Of a DNA stretch of 64,000 nucleotides, positions 17,015 through 25,820 are shown piece by piece. Each line of letters starts with the position of its first letter. Within the stretch, counting starts at the first letter, position 1. Position numbers and translations under genes: made by a program. The notes below the pieces were generated by a model, which was not told the DNA's origin, ran no database searches, and saw nothing but the letters and a program-made list of their open reading frames with translations. Source of the stretch: Pseudonocardia sp. 73-21 (GTDB lineage Bacteria > Actinomycetota > Actinomycetes > Mycobacteriales > Pseudonocardiaceae); the NCBI RefSeq assembly GCF_001899645.1, contig NZ_MKVV01000038.1, forward strand, positions 2,085 to 66,084, in the 5' to 3' direction.

Positions 17015-18319
17015 GTGGCGGTGCCCCGCAGGACCGTCGTCGGCCGCGGCGACGGCGACGTCGTGCGCGCCACCGGCATCCGCTACGCCCGGGCGGCCCG
17101 GTTCGGGGAGCCCACCGCGCAGCCGCCGGCCGTCGGGCCGATCGACGCGACGAGCTGGGCGCCCGCGTGTCCCCAGCCCCTGACCCCGCAGCTCGACGCC
17201 GTCCTGAGCGACCCGATGGGCGACCTGACCTACGACGAGGACTGCCTGCGGCTGTCGGTCACCGCGCCCGACGGGGTGCCACCCGGCGAGGCCCTCCCGG
17301 TGATGGTCTGGATCCACGGCGGCTCCTACACCTCCGCCGCCGGTGACGCCCCGATCTTCGATCCCGCGGCGCTCGTCGCGGAGCAGCGGGTAGTGGTCGT
17401 CGCGGTGACCTACCGGCTCGGGCTGCTGGGCTACCTGGGCGACGGGCCCGATCGCCCCGCCAACCTGGGCCTGCTCGACCAGATCGAGGCGTTGCGGTGG
17501 GTGCACCGCAACGTCGCCGCATTCGGGGGCGATCCCGCGAACGTCACCGTGTTCGGCCAGTCGGCGGGCGGGGACGCCGTGGCCCACCTGATGATCGCCG
17601 AGGGCACGGAGGGACTGTTCGCCCGTGTGATCATCCAGAGCGCCCCCCTCGGCATCTCCCGGAACCGGGCGGGGATGAACGCGGCGATGGCCCGGGAGGC
17701 CCGCGGGATCCCGGCGGACGCACCCGTGTCCGACGTGGTCGCCGCCCAGGCGCGCGTGGCGGCGAAGGCCCGGCCCTACGGCCTGCGGGCCACCATGCCG
17801 TTCGGCACCCAGTACGGACGGCACCCCCTCCCGCCCGAGGACGCGGTGGACCGGGCGTGGGAGCAGGTGGCGGGCCGGGTGGACGTGCTCGTCGGGTACA
17901 ACGACCGCGAGGTCGCCCTGTTCGTCCCCGCCGTGCCCCGGTTGGGGAGGATCTTCGCGCTGCCGGTGCTCGGCCCGTCCGTGCGCAGGGGTCTCGTGGC
18001 CAGGTTGACGCGGAAGGTCTACGGCGCCGGGGCCGGGGCCTTCGCCGCGCGCCACCGCCGCGGCGGTGGACGGGGTTACCACTACGTCCTGTCGTGGGGC
18101 GCCCCCGGCAGCCCGTACGCCGGAGCGCACTGCGTGGACCTGCCGCTGCTGTTCGGACGGCGCGAGGCGTGGGAGGGCGCGGGGCTGGTCGCCGGGGCCA
18201 CGTGGGAGCAGATCGACTCCGCGGGCCGCGAGCTCCGCCGGGTGTGGGGCGAGTTCGCCCGCACCGGCCGCACGACGCCGACGACCCGGCCCGGGCTCGT
18301 CGCCATCAGCGAGATCTAG
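17015..18319 (+). CDS. carboxylesterase, type B family
   Basis: About 434 residues, alpha/beta-hydrolase fold. The oxyanion-hole segment WIHGGSYTSAAGD, the family signature YDEDCLRL, the nucleophile elbow FGQSAGGDAV (Ser near residue 182) and the His in GAHCVDLPLLFG (near 371) are seen. It hydrolyses carboxylic esters; the substrate is unknown. The start is uncertain: GTG at 17015 has GGAG upstream, but a GTG at 16986 with a better GGGGAGA site opens another frame (VPEPTTGAPT) that resembles a natural N-terminus, so a frameshift near 17010 is possible. The gap 16786-17014 shows no other gene. Confidence 0.82.
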   Translation: MAVPRRTVVGRGDGDVVRATGIRYARAARFGEPTAQPPAVGPIDATSWAPACPQPLTPQLDAVLSDPMGDLTYDEDCLRLSVTAPDGVPPGEALPVMVWIHGGSYTSAAGDAPIFDPAALVAEQRVVVVAVTYRLGLLGYLGDGPDRPANLGLLDQIEALRWVHRNVAAFGGDPANVTVFGQSAGGDAVAHLMIAEGTEGLFARVIIQSAPLGISRNRAGMNAAMAREARGIPADAPVSDVVAAQARVAAKARPYGLRATMPFGTQYGRHPLPPEDAVDRAWEQVAGRVDVLVGYNDREVALFVPAVPRLGRIFALPVLGPSVRRGLVARLTRKVYGAGAGAFAARHRRGGGRGYHYVLSWGAPGSPYAGAHCVDLPLLFGRREAWEGAGLVAGATWEQIDSAGRELRRVWGEFARTGRTTPTTRPGLVAISEI

Positions 18320-18371
18320 GAGGGTGCTGAAGAACGCCGCGCACTAGGCCCGAGTTCTTCAGCGCGCTCCT
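18319..18371. terminator. hairpin spanning two convergent stop codons
   Basis: GCTGAAGAAC (18326-18335) pairs with GTTCTTCAGC (18354-18363), extended by partly matching AGGAGG/CTCCT ends. One arm touches the carboxylesterase stop (18317-18319) and the other the stop of the minus-strand gene (18370-18372). It probably terminates both convergent transcripts. Confidence 0.6.
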
Positions 18372-19230
18372 AGGGCGGGAGCGGGCGGCCGTCGAGGAAG
18401 CGGTTGTCGGCCAGCACCGCCGCCGGCGACACGTTCAGCGGGCCGCGGACGGCGTCGGGCCGGAAGCGGTTGCCGGTGATCCGCACCTCCACGGGCAGGC
18501 CGCGGTCCGACGCCGGGTCCTCGTGCACGGTGTAGTCGCCGCCGCCGAGGACGTTGCCGCGGATCACCACCGGGCTGTCGCCGGGCGACGCCGGGGTGAC
18601 CACCCGCACGGCGCTGCCGGTGACGGCGCCGGGTTCCACCCGGTTGTCCTCCACCCACACGTCCTCCCCGCGGACGACCAGCGCATCGCCGGCGGCCGGG
18701 GCGAAGTCGTGCAGCGAGCTGTTGCGCAGCCGCGCGCCGTCGCCGAGCCGTGCGCCGTCGTGGGTGACGCCGGTGATCTCGATGCGCTCGGCCGTCCAGC
18801 GCTCGTCACCGATGGCGGCCTGCGGGAAGTCCCCGGCGAGCGTCGTGTCCTCGACCCGGACACTGCCCGCGGGCGTCGTCCACACGCCGTAGGGGGTGAC
18901 GCCGTCCCCGGTGATGCGGCTGCGCCGGACCACCACGCCCGGGGCGTCGACGACGATCCCTCCGCGGATGTCCCAGCCGTCGACGACGGCACCGGGCTCG
19001 GTGACGGTGACGGGCCCGCCGGGACACAACGCGATCCCGGCCGGCACGCCGGTGCTGCCGGGGGCAGGCGCGACGTAGTCGCCGACGGCGAGGCAGGTGG
19101 CCTGCGCGGTAGGGGCGAGACTCACCGTCGCGAGCGCCGAAGGGAACGTGGATCCCTCGGTGCCGACCAGCACGCCGCCGACCCCGACCGCGAACGCGGC
19201 GAGGCCCAGAGCGACGCGGAGCCCCCACAT
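18370..19230 (-). CDS. secreted right-handed beta-helix (pectate-lyase-like) protein
   Basis: A 286-residue exported protein. The N-terminus has a hydrophobic segment (WGLRVALGLAAFAVGVGGVL) that could be a signal peptide or anchor. The body shows repeated short beta turns typical of parallel beta-helices: GVVVRRSRITGDGVTP, SVRVEDTTLAGDFP, RLRNSSLHDFAP and VVIRGNVLGGG. Members include polysaccharide lyases and surface adhesins, but I see no catalytic signature, so the activity is open. It ends inside the hairpin shared with the carboxylesterase. The upstream neighbour is an unrelated MBL hydrolase. Confidence 0.65.
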   Translation of the reverse strand: MWGLRVALGLAAFAVGVGGVLVGTEGSTFPSALATVSLAPTAQATCLAVGDYVAPAPGSTGVPAGIALCPGGPVTVTEPGAVVDGWDIRGGIVVDAPGVVVRRSRITGDGVTPYGVWTTPAGSVRVEDTTLAGDFPQAAIGDERWTAERIEITGVTHDGARLGDGARLRNSSLHDFAPAAGDALVVRGEDVWVEDNRVEPGAVTGSAVRVVTPASPGDSPVVIRGNVLGGGDYTVHEDPASDRGLPVEVRITGNRFRPDAVRGPLNVSPAAVLADNRFLDGRPLPP

Positions 19231-19299
19231 GACGGAGGAGCGTACGGCCGGATGGCCCAGTGCGGATCAAATCGGGGGTATACCGGGAGTGAATCGTTA

Positions 19300-20337
19300 T
19301 CACAGGCTGTAGTGGTCGACGCCGTCCTGCTCGGAACGCGTCAGCACATCGCGCTGCACGAGTACCTCCAGGTGGGACGCGGTCTCCAGCGTCGCGAGCA
19401 TGGCGTTGAACGGGTCCAGGTCGACCAGGGCCGTTCCGCGCCGCGTCCAGGGCAGGACGGCTGCCACCTCGCTCGCGGTTCTGCGGCCCTCCCGGACCGC
19501 GGCGAGGCTCGCGTCGAGGCGCACCCCGTGGTGGGCGATCAGCTCGTCCACGCGCTCGTGCACCCGCATCCCGACGGGCCCGTGCGCCGGCAGCATGGCC
19601 GCGTCGGGCCGGCTGCGCATGAGCTCCAGCGAGGTGAGGAAGTCGGCGAGCGGGTTGGCCGGCGGGTCGGGCTCCAGCGCGATGGACGGGGTGATCCGCG
19701 GCAGCACGTGGTCGCCGGAGAACAGCAGGTCGGCGGCCTCGTCGGCGAAGACGACGTGCCCGCGCGTGTGGCCGGGGGTGGCCACCGCACGCAGCCGGCG
19801 CAGCCGCTCCCCCACCCCGACGACGATCTCGTCGCCGTCGTCGATCCACTCGTCGGGCGGCGCCCAGTGCGTCGGGTCGACCGGCGGCGGGCCGGCCCCC
19901 AGCCTGCTCAGCAGCTCGTGGGCGCCCGCCCGCGCCAGCCGTCGCTGGTTCGCGGAGCCGTCGGCGCGGTCGGACAGGATGATGTCCAGCCCCGACCTCT
20001 CCCCGCGCCCCAGCGCCACGCGCATCCCGAACTCGTGGCGCAGCACCACGGCCTGGGTGTAGTGGTCGCGGTGGGAGTGGGTGACGAGGAAGCGGCGCAC
20101 GTCGCCGAACCCGGCGCCGAGCGTCTTGAGGGCCGTCTCCAGCAGGTCGCGGGCCTCCGACAGCGCCCAGCCGGAGTCGACGAGCGTGATGCCGTCGCCG
20201 TCCTCCACCGCGTAGACGTTGACAGCGCGCAGCCCGTCGTTCGGCAGTGGCAGGGGGATGCGGTGCACGCCGGGGGCGCAGCGGAACACGCCCGGTGCCG
20301 TCCAGTCGCCGTCCGGGTCGTCGTCGAGGATCACCAC
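19300..20337 (-). CDS. MBL-fold metallo-hydrolase
   Basis: A 345-residue metallo-beta-lactamase-fold enzyme. The metal motif VTHSHRDHYTQ (HxHxDH) is intact, followed by ATPGHTRGHVVF and FSGDHVLPRITPS, which complete the dinuclear site. The longer C-terminal helical region resembles the LACTB2/hydroxyacylglutathione-hydrolase-like group. It probably hydrolyses a thioester or ester; the substrate is unknown. Two adjacent GTG codons (20337 and 20334) can start it. The 219-base gap to the next gene on the other strand holds both promoters and nothing else I recognise. Confidence 0.85.
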   Translation of the reverse strand: MVILDDDPDGDWTAPGVFRCAPGVHRIPLPLPNDGLRAVNVYAVEDGDGITLVDSGWALSEARDLLETALKTLGAGFGDVRRFLVTHSHRDHYTQAVVLRHEFGMRVALGRGERSGLDIILSDRADGSANQRRLARAGAHELLSRLGAGPPPVDPTHWAPPDEWIDDGDEIVVGVGERLRRLRAVATPGHTRGHVVFADEAADLLFSGDHVLPRITPSIALEPDPPANPLADFLTSLELMRSRPDAAMLPAHGPVGMRVHERVDELIAHHGVRLDASLAAVREGRRTASEVAAVLPWTRRGTALVDLDPFNAMLATLETASHLEVLVQRDVLTRSEQDGVDHYSL

Positions 20338-20556
20338 CCGACCCTACGTCGGGCCCCGGTTCGCCCCGATGCGCGGGAGCGTCACCCCCGCCCGGGGGTC
20401 GCGGTGCGGGACCGCGTGTGCGTTCCGAGTTCCCGCGCGTCCGCGGATCACCTGTTCGAGGAGCTTTCATCACCCCGGAGGGCGGGGGTCGCTCCATTAC
20501 TGTGCACCACAACGCGAGCAACGGTCCCGATCGGGGCCACGGGGAGGTCACGCACG

Positions 20557-20763
20557 ATGGGTGCAGAACTGACGGGGGACGTGCTCGGCGCACCCTTCCT
20601 GACCGTGGCCGAGGTCGCCGGCCGGATGCGGGTGTCGAAGATGACCGTCTACCGGCTGGTGCACAGCGGCGAGCTGCCCGCGGTGCGGTTCGGGCGCTCC
20701 TTCCGGGTGCAGCGCGCGGCCGTGGAGGAGCTGATCCGGGAGGCGCGGTACGAGGCGGGCTGA
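20557..20763 (+). CDS. small MerR/excisionase-like HTH DNA-binding protein
   Basis: A 68-residue winged helix-turn-helix protein: FLTVAEVAGRMRVSKMTVYR followed by LVHSGELPAVRFGRSFRV. The sequence is close to mycobacterial Rv0500A (from memory) and to the AlpA/BldC-type group, which are small DNA-binding regulators, not true phage excisionases. ATG at 20557 with GGGGAGG upstream. It has no partner integrase, so it is probably a chromosomal regulator. The convergent gene downstream begins only 2 bases after its stop. Confidence 0.85.
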   Translation: MGAELTGDVLGAPFLTVAEVAGRMRVSKMTVYRLVHSGELPAVRFGRSFRVQRAAVEELIREARYEAG

Positions 20764-20764
20764 G

Positions 20765-21712
20765 CTACCGCACGCGTCCCCGCGGCACCAGGGGTGCCGG
20801 GGGCAGCGGCGGGGCGGCGAGCGGCTCACCGGGCACCTCACCGAAGCCGCCTGCCGCCCACCGCGTGCGGGCCGCGGCCACCTCGTCGCCGCTGCGGGCC
20901 ACGAAGTTCCACCACATCACGATCTCCTCGGCGAACGGCACGCCACCCAGCAGCAGGAACCGGCCGCCCGCGCGCGCCCGGACCGCGAGGTCGCGGCGCC
21001 CCGATCCGAGGTAGCAGAGCGACCCCGGCGCGAGCTCTCCCCCGTCGACGTCGGGAGCGCCCGACACCGTCAGCACCGCGTGCTCGAAGTCGGGCTCCAG
21101 CGGCAGCCGGACGTGGGCGCCGGGGTCGAGCGTGACGTCGAGGCCCACCAGCGGCGAGTGCACCCGGCCCGGTGAGCGCGCCCCCGCCAGCTCGCCCAGG
21201 AGCACCGTGGCCCGGCACCCCGGCTCGGTGACGACGGGCAGACCGGCGTGATGCTCGAAGCGCGGCTCCGTGGCGCGATCGGCGCCGGGCAGGGCCACCC
21301 ACAGCTGGGCGCCGTGCAGCACCGGGCTGTGCGGATCGGGCGACTGCTCGGAGTGGGCGATGCCCGATCCCGCCGTCATCAGGCCGAGCTCGCCGGGCCG
21401 GATCAGCACGTCGCTGCCGAGGCTGTCGCGGTGGTGCACCTCGCCGTCGAGCAGCCAGCTGACGGTCTGCAGGCCGATGTGCGGGTGGGGCGGCACGTCC
21501 ATGCCGGGCCGGGCCGCGATCTCGTCGGGACCGTAGTGGTCGACGAAGCACCAGGCGCCGATCATGCGCCGGCCCAGGGTGGGCAGCAGCCTCCGGACCT
21601 CCGTGCCGGCACCCAGCTGCACCGCCTTGGACGGGAGGAGCTGCCGCACGGGGCCGGCCGTCGCATCGCCCCGGCAGACCTCCACCGGGGCGTGGGACTC
21701 GGTGTTGCTCAC
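20765..21712 (-). CDS. pirin family protein (2)
   Basis: A 315-residue pirin with DVPPHPHIGLQTVSWLLDGE (metal-site histidines) and MTAGSGIAHSEQS. It is longer than the pirin at 10616 and of a different subfamily (N-terminal QLLPSKAVQLGAGTEVRRLL). Pirins are iron-binding cupins with redox-sensing or dioxygenase roles. The GTG start at 21712 has no clear ribosome site. It is divergent from the transglutaminase-like gene with only 56 bases between, so both promoters overlap. Confidence 0.85.
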   Translation of the reverse strand: MSNTESHAPVEVCRGDATAGPVRQLLPSKAVQLGAGTEVRRLLPTLGRRMIGAWCFVDHYGPDEIAARPGMDVPPHPHIGLQTVSWLLDGEVHHRDSLGSDVLIRPGELGLMTAGSGIAHSEQSPDPHSPVLHGAQLWVALPGADRATEPRFEHHAGLPVVTEPGCRATVLLGELAGARSPGRVHSPLVGLDVTLDPGAHVRLPLEPDFEHAVLTVSGAPDVDGGELAPGSLCYLGSGRRDLAVRARAGGRFLLLGGVPFAEEIVMWWNFVARSGDEVAAARTRWAAGGFGEVPGEPLAAPPLPPAPLVPRGRVR

Positions 21713-21768
21713 TCAACCACTTTAAGGCCGGAGACAAGCCGGACATCTGCGGCTGCGACGATCCCCCC

Positions 21769-22560
21769 ATGCGCCGCCAGGTCTCCTCCCACCTCCAGCT
21801 CGACGTCACCGAACCGGCGCTGCTCGCGCTGCAGATCACCGCCGCCACCCGTGCGGAGCCGGAGCAGCTCACGGTCGAGCGCGACGGCGAGCCCGTCCCG
21901 TTCCGGGAGGTCGCCACCCCCCACGGCGGCCGGCTGCAGATCATCGACGCACCCGTCGGCACCGTACTGGTCAACTACTCCGCCACCGTGGACGGCGAGG
22001 TGCCCACGCCCGCCGGTGACGAGCTCGACCGGCTGACCTACCTGCGGCCCAGCCGCTACTGCCCGTCGGACCGGCTGCTGTCCACGGCGAACGCCGAGTT
22101 CGGGCACATGTCCGACACCGGCGAGATCGTCACCGCCGTCGCCCGCTGGGTGGGGCTGCGGCTGGCCTACATCGTGGGTTCCAGCGGCCCCACCGACGAC
22201 GCCCTCGACACGCTGCTGCTCGGTGAGGGCGTCTGCCGCGACTACGCCCACCTGGTGGTCGGGCTGCTGCGCGCGCAGGACATCCCGGCGCGCCTCGCCG
22301 CCGTCTACGCTCCCGGGCTCTACCCGATGGACTTCCACGCCGTCGTCGAGGCGTGGGTGGACGGCGAGTGGCGTGTCGTCGACGCCACCGGCCTCGCCCC
22401 GCGCCAGTCGCTGCTGCGGATCGCCACCGGCCGCGACGCCGCCGACACCGCGTTCCTCTCGGTGCACCACGGCACGGTCAACCTGGTCGCGGTGAACGTG
22501 ATGGCGGTGGTGGACACCCTCCCCACCGACGATCCCGAGAAGCTCGTCACGCTCGGCTGA
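21769..22560 (+). CDS. transglutaminase-like domain protein
   Basis: A 263-residue protein with the papain-like core of the transglutaminase superfamily: Cys in GEGVCRDYAHL (near residue 155), His in PMDFHAVVEAWV (near 190) and Asp in VVDATGLAPR (near 205). Bacterial members are usually cysteine proteases or peptidoglycan/peptide amidases. There is no signal peptide, so it is probably cytoplasmic. The N-terminal part (HLQLDVTEPALLALQIT) is a beta-sandwich typical of this group. The function is not known. Confidence 0.82.
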   Translation: MRRQVSSHLQLDVTEPALLALQITAATRAEPEQLTVERDGEPVPFREVATPHGGRLQIIDAPVGTVLVNYSATVDGEVPTPAGDELDRLTYLRPSRYCPSDRLLSTANAEFGHMSDTGEIVTAVARWVGLRLAYIVGSSGPTDDALDTLLLGEGVCRDYAHLVVGLLRAQDIPARLAAVYAPGLYPMDFHAVVEAWVDGEWRVVDATGLAPRQSLLRIATGRDAADTAFLSVHHGTVNLVAVNVMAVVDTLPTDDPEKLVTLG

Positions 22561-22593
22561 GCCGCTTGGCGAACCAGCGGTCGGCGTCGTCTG

Positions 22594-22736
22594 GTGCACG
22601 GGCTACCGGCGCGCCTACCGCACGGCCGCTCCGGGCCGCCCGTGGTGCTGGTGCACGGGATCGGTGACAGCTCCGCCACCTGGGAACCGGTGATGACGGC
22701 CCTGGCGCGACGGCACCGCCGCCACATGGTCACCTG
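22594..22736 (+). pseudogene. alpha/beta-hydrolase N-terminal remnant
   Basis: The plus strand encodes GPPVVLVHGIGDSSATWEPV followed by MTALARRH, the first strand, oxyanion loop and helix of an alpha/beta hydrolase. Just before it the natural GYRRAYRTA lies in a different frame, and after ALARRH the similarity ends abruptly at the hairpin that follows nrdJ. The nucleophile elbow and the rest of the roughly 250 residues are absent. This is a truncated and shifted stub. Confidence 0.75.
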
Positions 22737-22780
22737 TGGCCGTCCCCGGGGCTCCGGAGCAGCCACACGTGACCGTGTGG
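22722..22780 (-). terminator. inverted repeat after nrdJ
   Basis: An 18-base arm at 22722-22739 pairs with 22763-22780 with two mismatches and a 23-base GC-rich loop. It lies 11 bases beyond the nrdJ stop on the minus strand and is suited to terminating the nrdR-nrdJ transcript. No T-run follows. Confidence 0.55.
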
Positions 22781-22790
22781 CGGGTTCGGG

Positions 22791-25646
22791 TCAGCTGCAG
22801 CCGCTGGTACTGCCGCAGCCCTCGCAGAGGTAGCAGCTGCCCGCGGGGCGCATCTTCGTGCCGCAGGTCATGCACAGCGGCGCGTCGGCGGCCTTGCCCA
22901 TGCGCAGCTCGAGCAGCTCGGTGGAGCTGCCGACCTCCACCGGCGCCGGGGACGAACCCACCGGGCCGGCCGGGGCGTGCCCGGTCTCGACGCCCGTGCG
23001 CAACTCCTCGACGACGGCCTCGCCGTAGTTCTCGTTGACCTGCAGCGTGCGCTCGTCGGCCGAGAAGATGCCGAGCTGCGCGCGCTTCTCCGCGGGCAGG
23101 TGGTCGAGCGCGAGGCGGCGGAACAGGTAGTCCAGCACGCTGGTGGCGATGCGGACGTCGGGGTCGTCGGTCATGCCGGCGGGCTCGAAGCGCAGGTTGG
23201 AGAACTTCGAGACGTAGAACTCCAGCGGGATGCCGTACTGCAGGCCCACCGAGATCGACATCGAGAACGCGTCCATCACGCCCGAGAGCGTGGAGCCCTG
23301 CTTGCCGAGCTTGACGAAGATCTCGCCGAGGCCGTCGTCGGGGTAGGAACCCGCCGTGAGGTAGCCCTCGGCGCCGCCCACGGTGAACGAGATGGTCTCG
23401 CTGGGGCGCTTCTTCGGCAGCCGCCGGCGCACCGGACGCGCCTCGACCACGACCTCCTTCTCCCCGCCGCCCGACGACTTGGCCGACTTGCCCGCCGAGA
23501 GCGGCTGGCCGACCTTGCAGTTGTCGCGGTAGATCGCGAGCGCCTTGAGGCCGAGCTTCCAGCCGTCCATGTAGACGCGCTCGACGTCCTCGACGGTGGC
23601 CGTCTCCGGCATGTTGACGGTCTTGGAGATGGCACCCGACAGGAACGGCTGCACCGCGGCCATCATCCGCACGTGGCCCATGGCGGCGATGACCCGCTCG
23701 CCCATGGCGCAGTCGAACACCTCGTAGTGCTCCTGGCGCAGGGCCGGCGCGTCGATGACGTGCCCGTGCTCGGCGACGTAGGAGACGATCGCCTCGACCT
23801 GCTCGGGCTGGTAGCCCAGCTTGGCCAGGGCGCGCGGCACCGTCTGGTTGACGATCTGCATGGAGCCGCCGCCGACCAGCTTCTTGAACTTGACCAGGGC
23901 CAGGTCGGGCTCGATGCCGGTGGTGTCGCAGTCCATCATCAGGCCGATGGTGCCGGTGGGGGCCAGCACCGACGCCTGGGCGTTGCGCCAGCCGTTGCGC
24001 GAGCCGATGGCCAGGCAGTCCTGCCAGGCGATGGTGGCCAGCTTGTGGATGCTGCTGCTCGCCGGGAGCGTGCGCACGTCGTCGTTGGCCGCGGCGTGCT
24101 TGCGCATCACGCGCTGGTGGCCCTCGGCGTTGCGGGCGTAGCCCTCGTACGGGCCGACGACGCCGGCCAGCTCGGCGGAGCGCTTGTACGCGGCGCCCGT
24201 CATCAGGGAGGTGATGGCGGCGGCGAGCGAGCGGCCGCCGTCGGAGTCGTAGGCGTGGCCGGTGGCCATCAGCAGCGCGCCGAGGTTGGCGTAGCCGATG
24301 CCCAGCTGGCGGAACTTCCGCGTGGTGTCGCCGATGGGCTCGGTGGGGAAATCGGCGAAGCAGATGGAGATGTCCATCGCGGTGATGATGAGCTCGACGC
24401 ACTTCTGGAAACGCGCGCCGTCGAACTGCCCGTCGTCACCCAGGAACGTGAGCAGGTTCAGCGAGGCGAGATTGCAGCTGGAGTTGTCCAGGTGCATGTA
24501 CTCCGAGCACGGGTTCGACGCGGAGATGCGGCCCGACTCGGGGCAGGTGTGCCAGTCGTTGATGGTGCCGTCGTACTGGATACCGGGGTCGGCGCATTCC
24601 CAGGCGGCCTGGGCAATGGTGCGGAACAGCTTCTTCGCACCCACTCGTCCGATGATCTCGCCGCTCATCCGGCCGCGGAGCCCGAAGTCGGTGTCGGCCT
24701 CGACGGCGTGCATGAACTCGTCGGTGACGCGCACCGAGTTGTTGGCGTTCTGGTATTGCACCGAGGTGATGTCGGAGCCGCCGAGGTCCATGTCGAAGCC
24801 GGCGTCGCGCAGCACGCGGACCTTGGCCTCCTCCTTGGCCTTGGTGAGCACGAACTCCTCGATGTCGGGGTGGTCGACGTCGAGCACGACCATCTTGGCG
24901 GCCCGGCGGGTGGCGCCGCCGGACTTGATGGTGCCCGCGCTGGCGTCGGCGCCGCGCATGAACGACACCGGCCCGGAGGCGGTGCCGCCCGAGGACAGCA
25001 GCTCCTTCGACGAGCGGATGCGCGAGAGGTTGAGCCCGGCGCCGGAGCCGCCCTTGAAGATCAGCCCCTCCTCGCGGTACCAGTTGAGGATGGACTCCAT
25101 CGTGTCGTCGACGGCGAGGATGAAACACGCGCTGACCTGCTGCGGAGAGCTGGTGCCGACGTTGAACCAGACCGGCGAGTTGAAGCTGAACACCTGGTGC
25201 AGCAGCATCCACGTGAGCTCGTGGGCGAAGATCTCGGCATCGGCGTCGGTGGCGAAGTAGCCGTTCTCCACCCCGGAGCGGTGGTAGACGCCCACGACCC
25301 GGTCGATGAGCTGGCGCAGGCTCGACTCGCGGGTGGGCGACCCCACGGCCCCGCGGAAGTACTTGCTGGTGACGATGTTGGTGGCGTTGACCGACCACGA
25401 GTCCGGGAACTCGACGCCGCGCTGCTCGAAGTTGACCGTGCCGTCGCGCCAGTTGGTCATGACGACGTCGCGCCGCTCCCAGGTGACCTCGTCGTAGGGG
25501 TGCACACCGGCGGTGGTGTGGATCCGCTCGACGGTGAGCCCGGCGGGGCGCGCCTGCTTGGCGGGGGCCTTCCTGGCCCGGCCGGACGGTGCGGACCCGG
25601 ACGATGCAGAGCTGTTCGACGCGCTGGTGCCGACGGTTTCGGTCAT
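22791..25646 (-). CDS. nrdJ: adenosylcobalamin-dependent (class II) ribonucleotide reductase
   Basis: A 951-residue enzyme that converts ribonucleotides to deoxyribonucleotides without oxygen, using vitamin B12. Seen: the N-terminal RNR region SFNSPVWFNVG, the redox Cys in VSACFILAVDD, the active-site NPCSEY and SSCNLASLNL, the conserved GTIGLMMDCDT, and a C-terminal zinc/redox domain CMTCGTKM with SCYLCEGCGSTSGCS. The first 35 residues are a low-complexity Ser/Ala/Pro extension. It is downstream of nrdR with a 174-base gap containing short tandem repeats. Confidence 0.96.
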   Translation of the reverse strand: MTETVGTSASNSSASSGSAPSGRARKAPAKQARPAGLTVERIHTTAGVHPYDEVTWERRDVVMTNWRDGTVNFEQRGVEFPDSWSVNATNIVTSKYFRGAVGSPTRESSLRQLIDRVVGVYHRSGVENGYFATDADAEIFAHELTWMLLHQVFSFNSPVWFNVGTSSPQQVSACFILAVDDTMESILNWYREEGLIFKGGSGAGLNLSRIRSSKELLSSGGTASGPVSFMRGADASAGTIKSGGATRRAAKMVVLDVDHPDIEEFVLTKAKEEAKVRVLRDAGFDMDLGGSDITSVQYQNANNSVRVTDEFMHAVEADTDFGLRGRMSGEIIGRVGAKKLFRTIAQAAWECADPGIQYDGTINDWHTCPESGRISASNPCSEYMHLDNSSCNLASLNLLTFLGDDGQFDGARFQKCVELIITAMDISICFADFPTEPIGDTTRKFRQLGIGYANLGALLMATGHAYDSDGGRSLAAAITSLMTGAAYKRSAELAGVVGPYEGYARNAEGHQRVMRKHAAANDDVRTLPASSSIHKLATIAWQDCLAIGSRNGWRNAQASVLAPTGTIGLMMDCDTTGIEPDLALVKFKKLVGGGSMQIVNQTVPRALAKLGYQPEQVEAIVSYVAEHGHVIDAPALRQEHYEVFDCAMGERVIAAMGHVRMMAAVQPFLSGAISKTVNMPETATVEDVERVYMDGWKLGLKALAIYRDNCKVGQPLSAGKSAKSSGGGEKEVVVEARPVRRRLPKKRPSETISFTVGGAEGYLTAGSYPDDGLGEIFVKLGKQGSTLSGVMDAFSMSISVGLQYGIPLEFYVSKFSNLRFEPAGMTDDPDVRIATSVLDYLFRRLALDHLPAEKRAQLGIFSADERTLQVNENYGEAVVEELRTGVETGHAPAGPVGSSPAPVEVGSSTELLELRMGKAADAPLCMTCGTKMRPAGSCYLCEGCGSTSGCS

Positions 25647-25711
25647 GGACGATCCTCTCCTCCGGACGGCGACGGGCTGGGGCCGCCGCGTCCGCGGTGT
25701 TCTGGTGCTGT

Positions 25712-25795
25712 CTGCTCTGGATCTGGGCTGCTCTGGATCTGGGCTGCTCTGGTGGTGCTCGTGCCGGTACTGCTCGTGCCGGAGTGCTCGTGCGG
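25712..25795. repeat. two tandem repeat arrays between nrdR and nrdJ
   Basis: A 16-base unit CTGCTCTGGATCTGGG occurs at 25712-25727 and 25728-25743 and partly at 25744-25752. Right after it, TGCTCGTGCCGG occurs at 25756-25767 and 25771-25782 and nearly at 25785-25795. Both arrays lie in the gap of the nrdR-nrdJ operon. No B12-box motif is seen. They may affect mRNA structure or simply be slippage products. Confidence 0.85.
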
Positions 25796-25820
25796 CGGCG
25801 CTGCCGGGAGCGCGGGCCGA

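Noticed and set aside
20557-20763. Phage excisionase
   Set aside because: Annotated-style similarity only; no integrase, attachment site or phage gene nearby, and the sequence fits a chromosomal HTH family.
25647-25820. Cobalamin riboswitch before nrdJ
   Set aside because: Considered because NrdJ needs B12; the gap contains tandem repeats and no B12-box-like motif, and is short for a cobalamin riboswitch.
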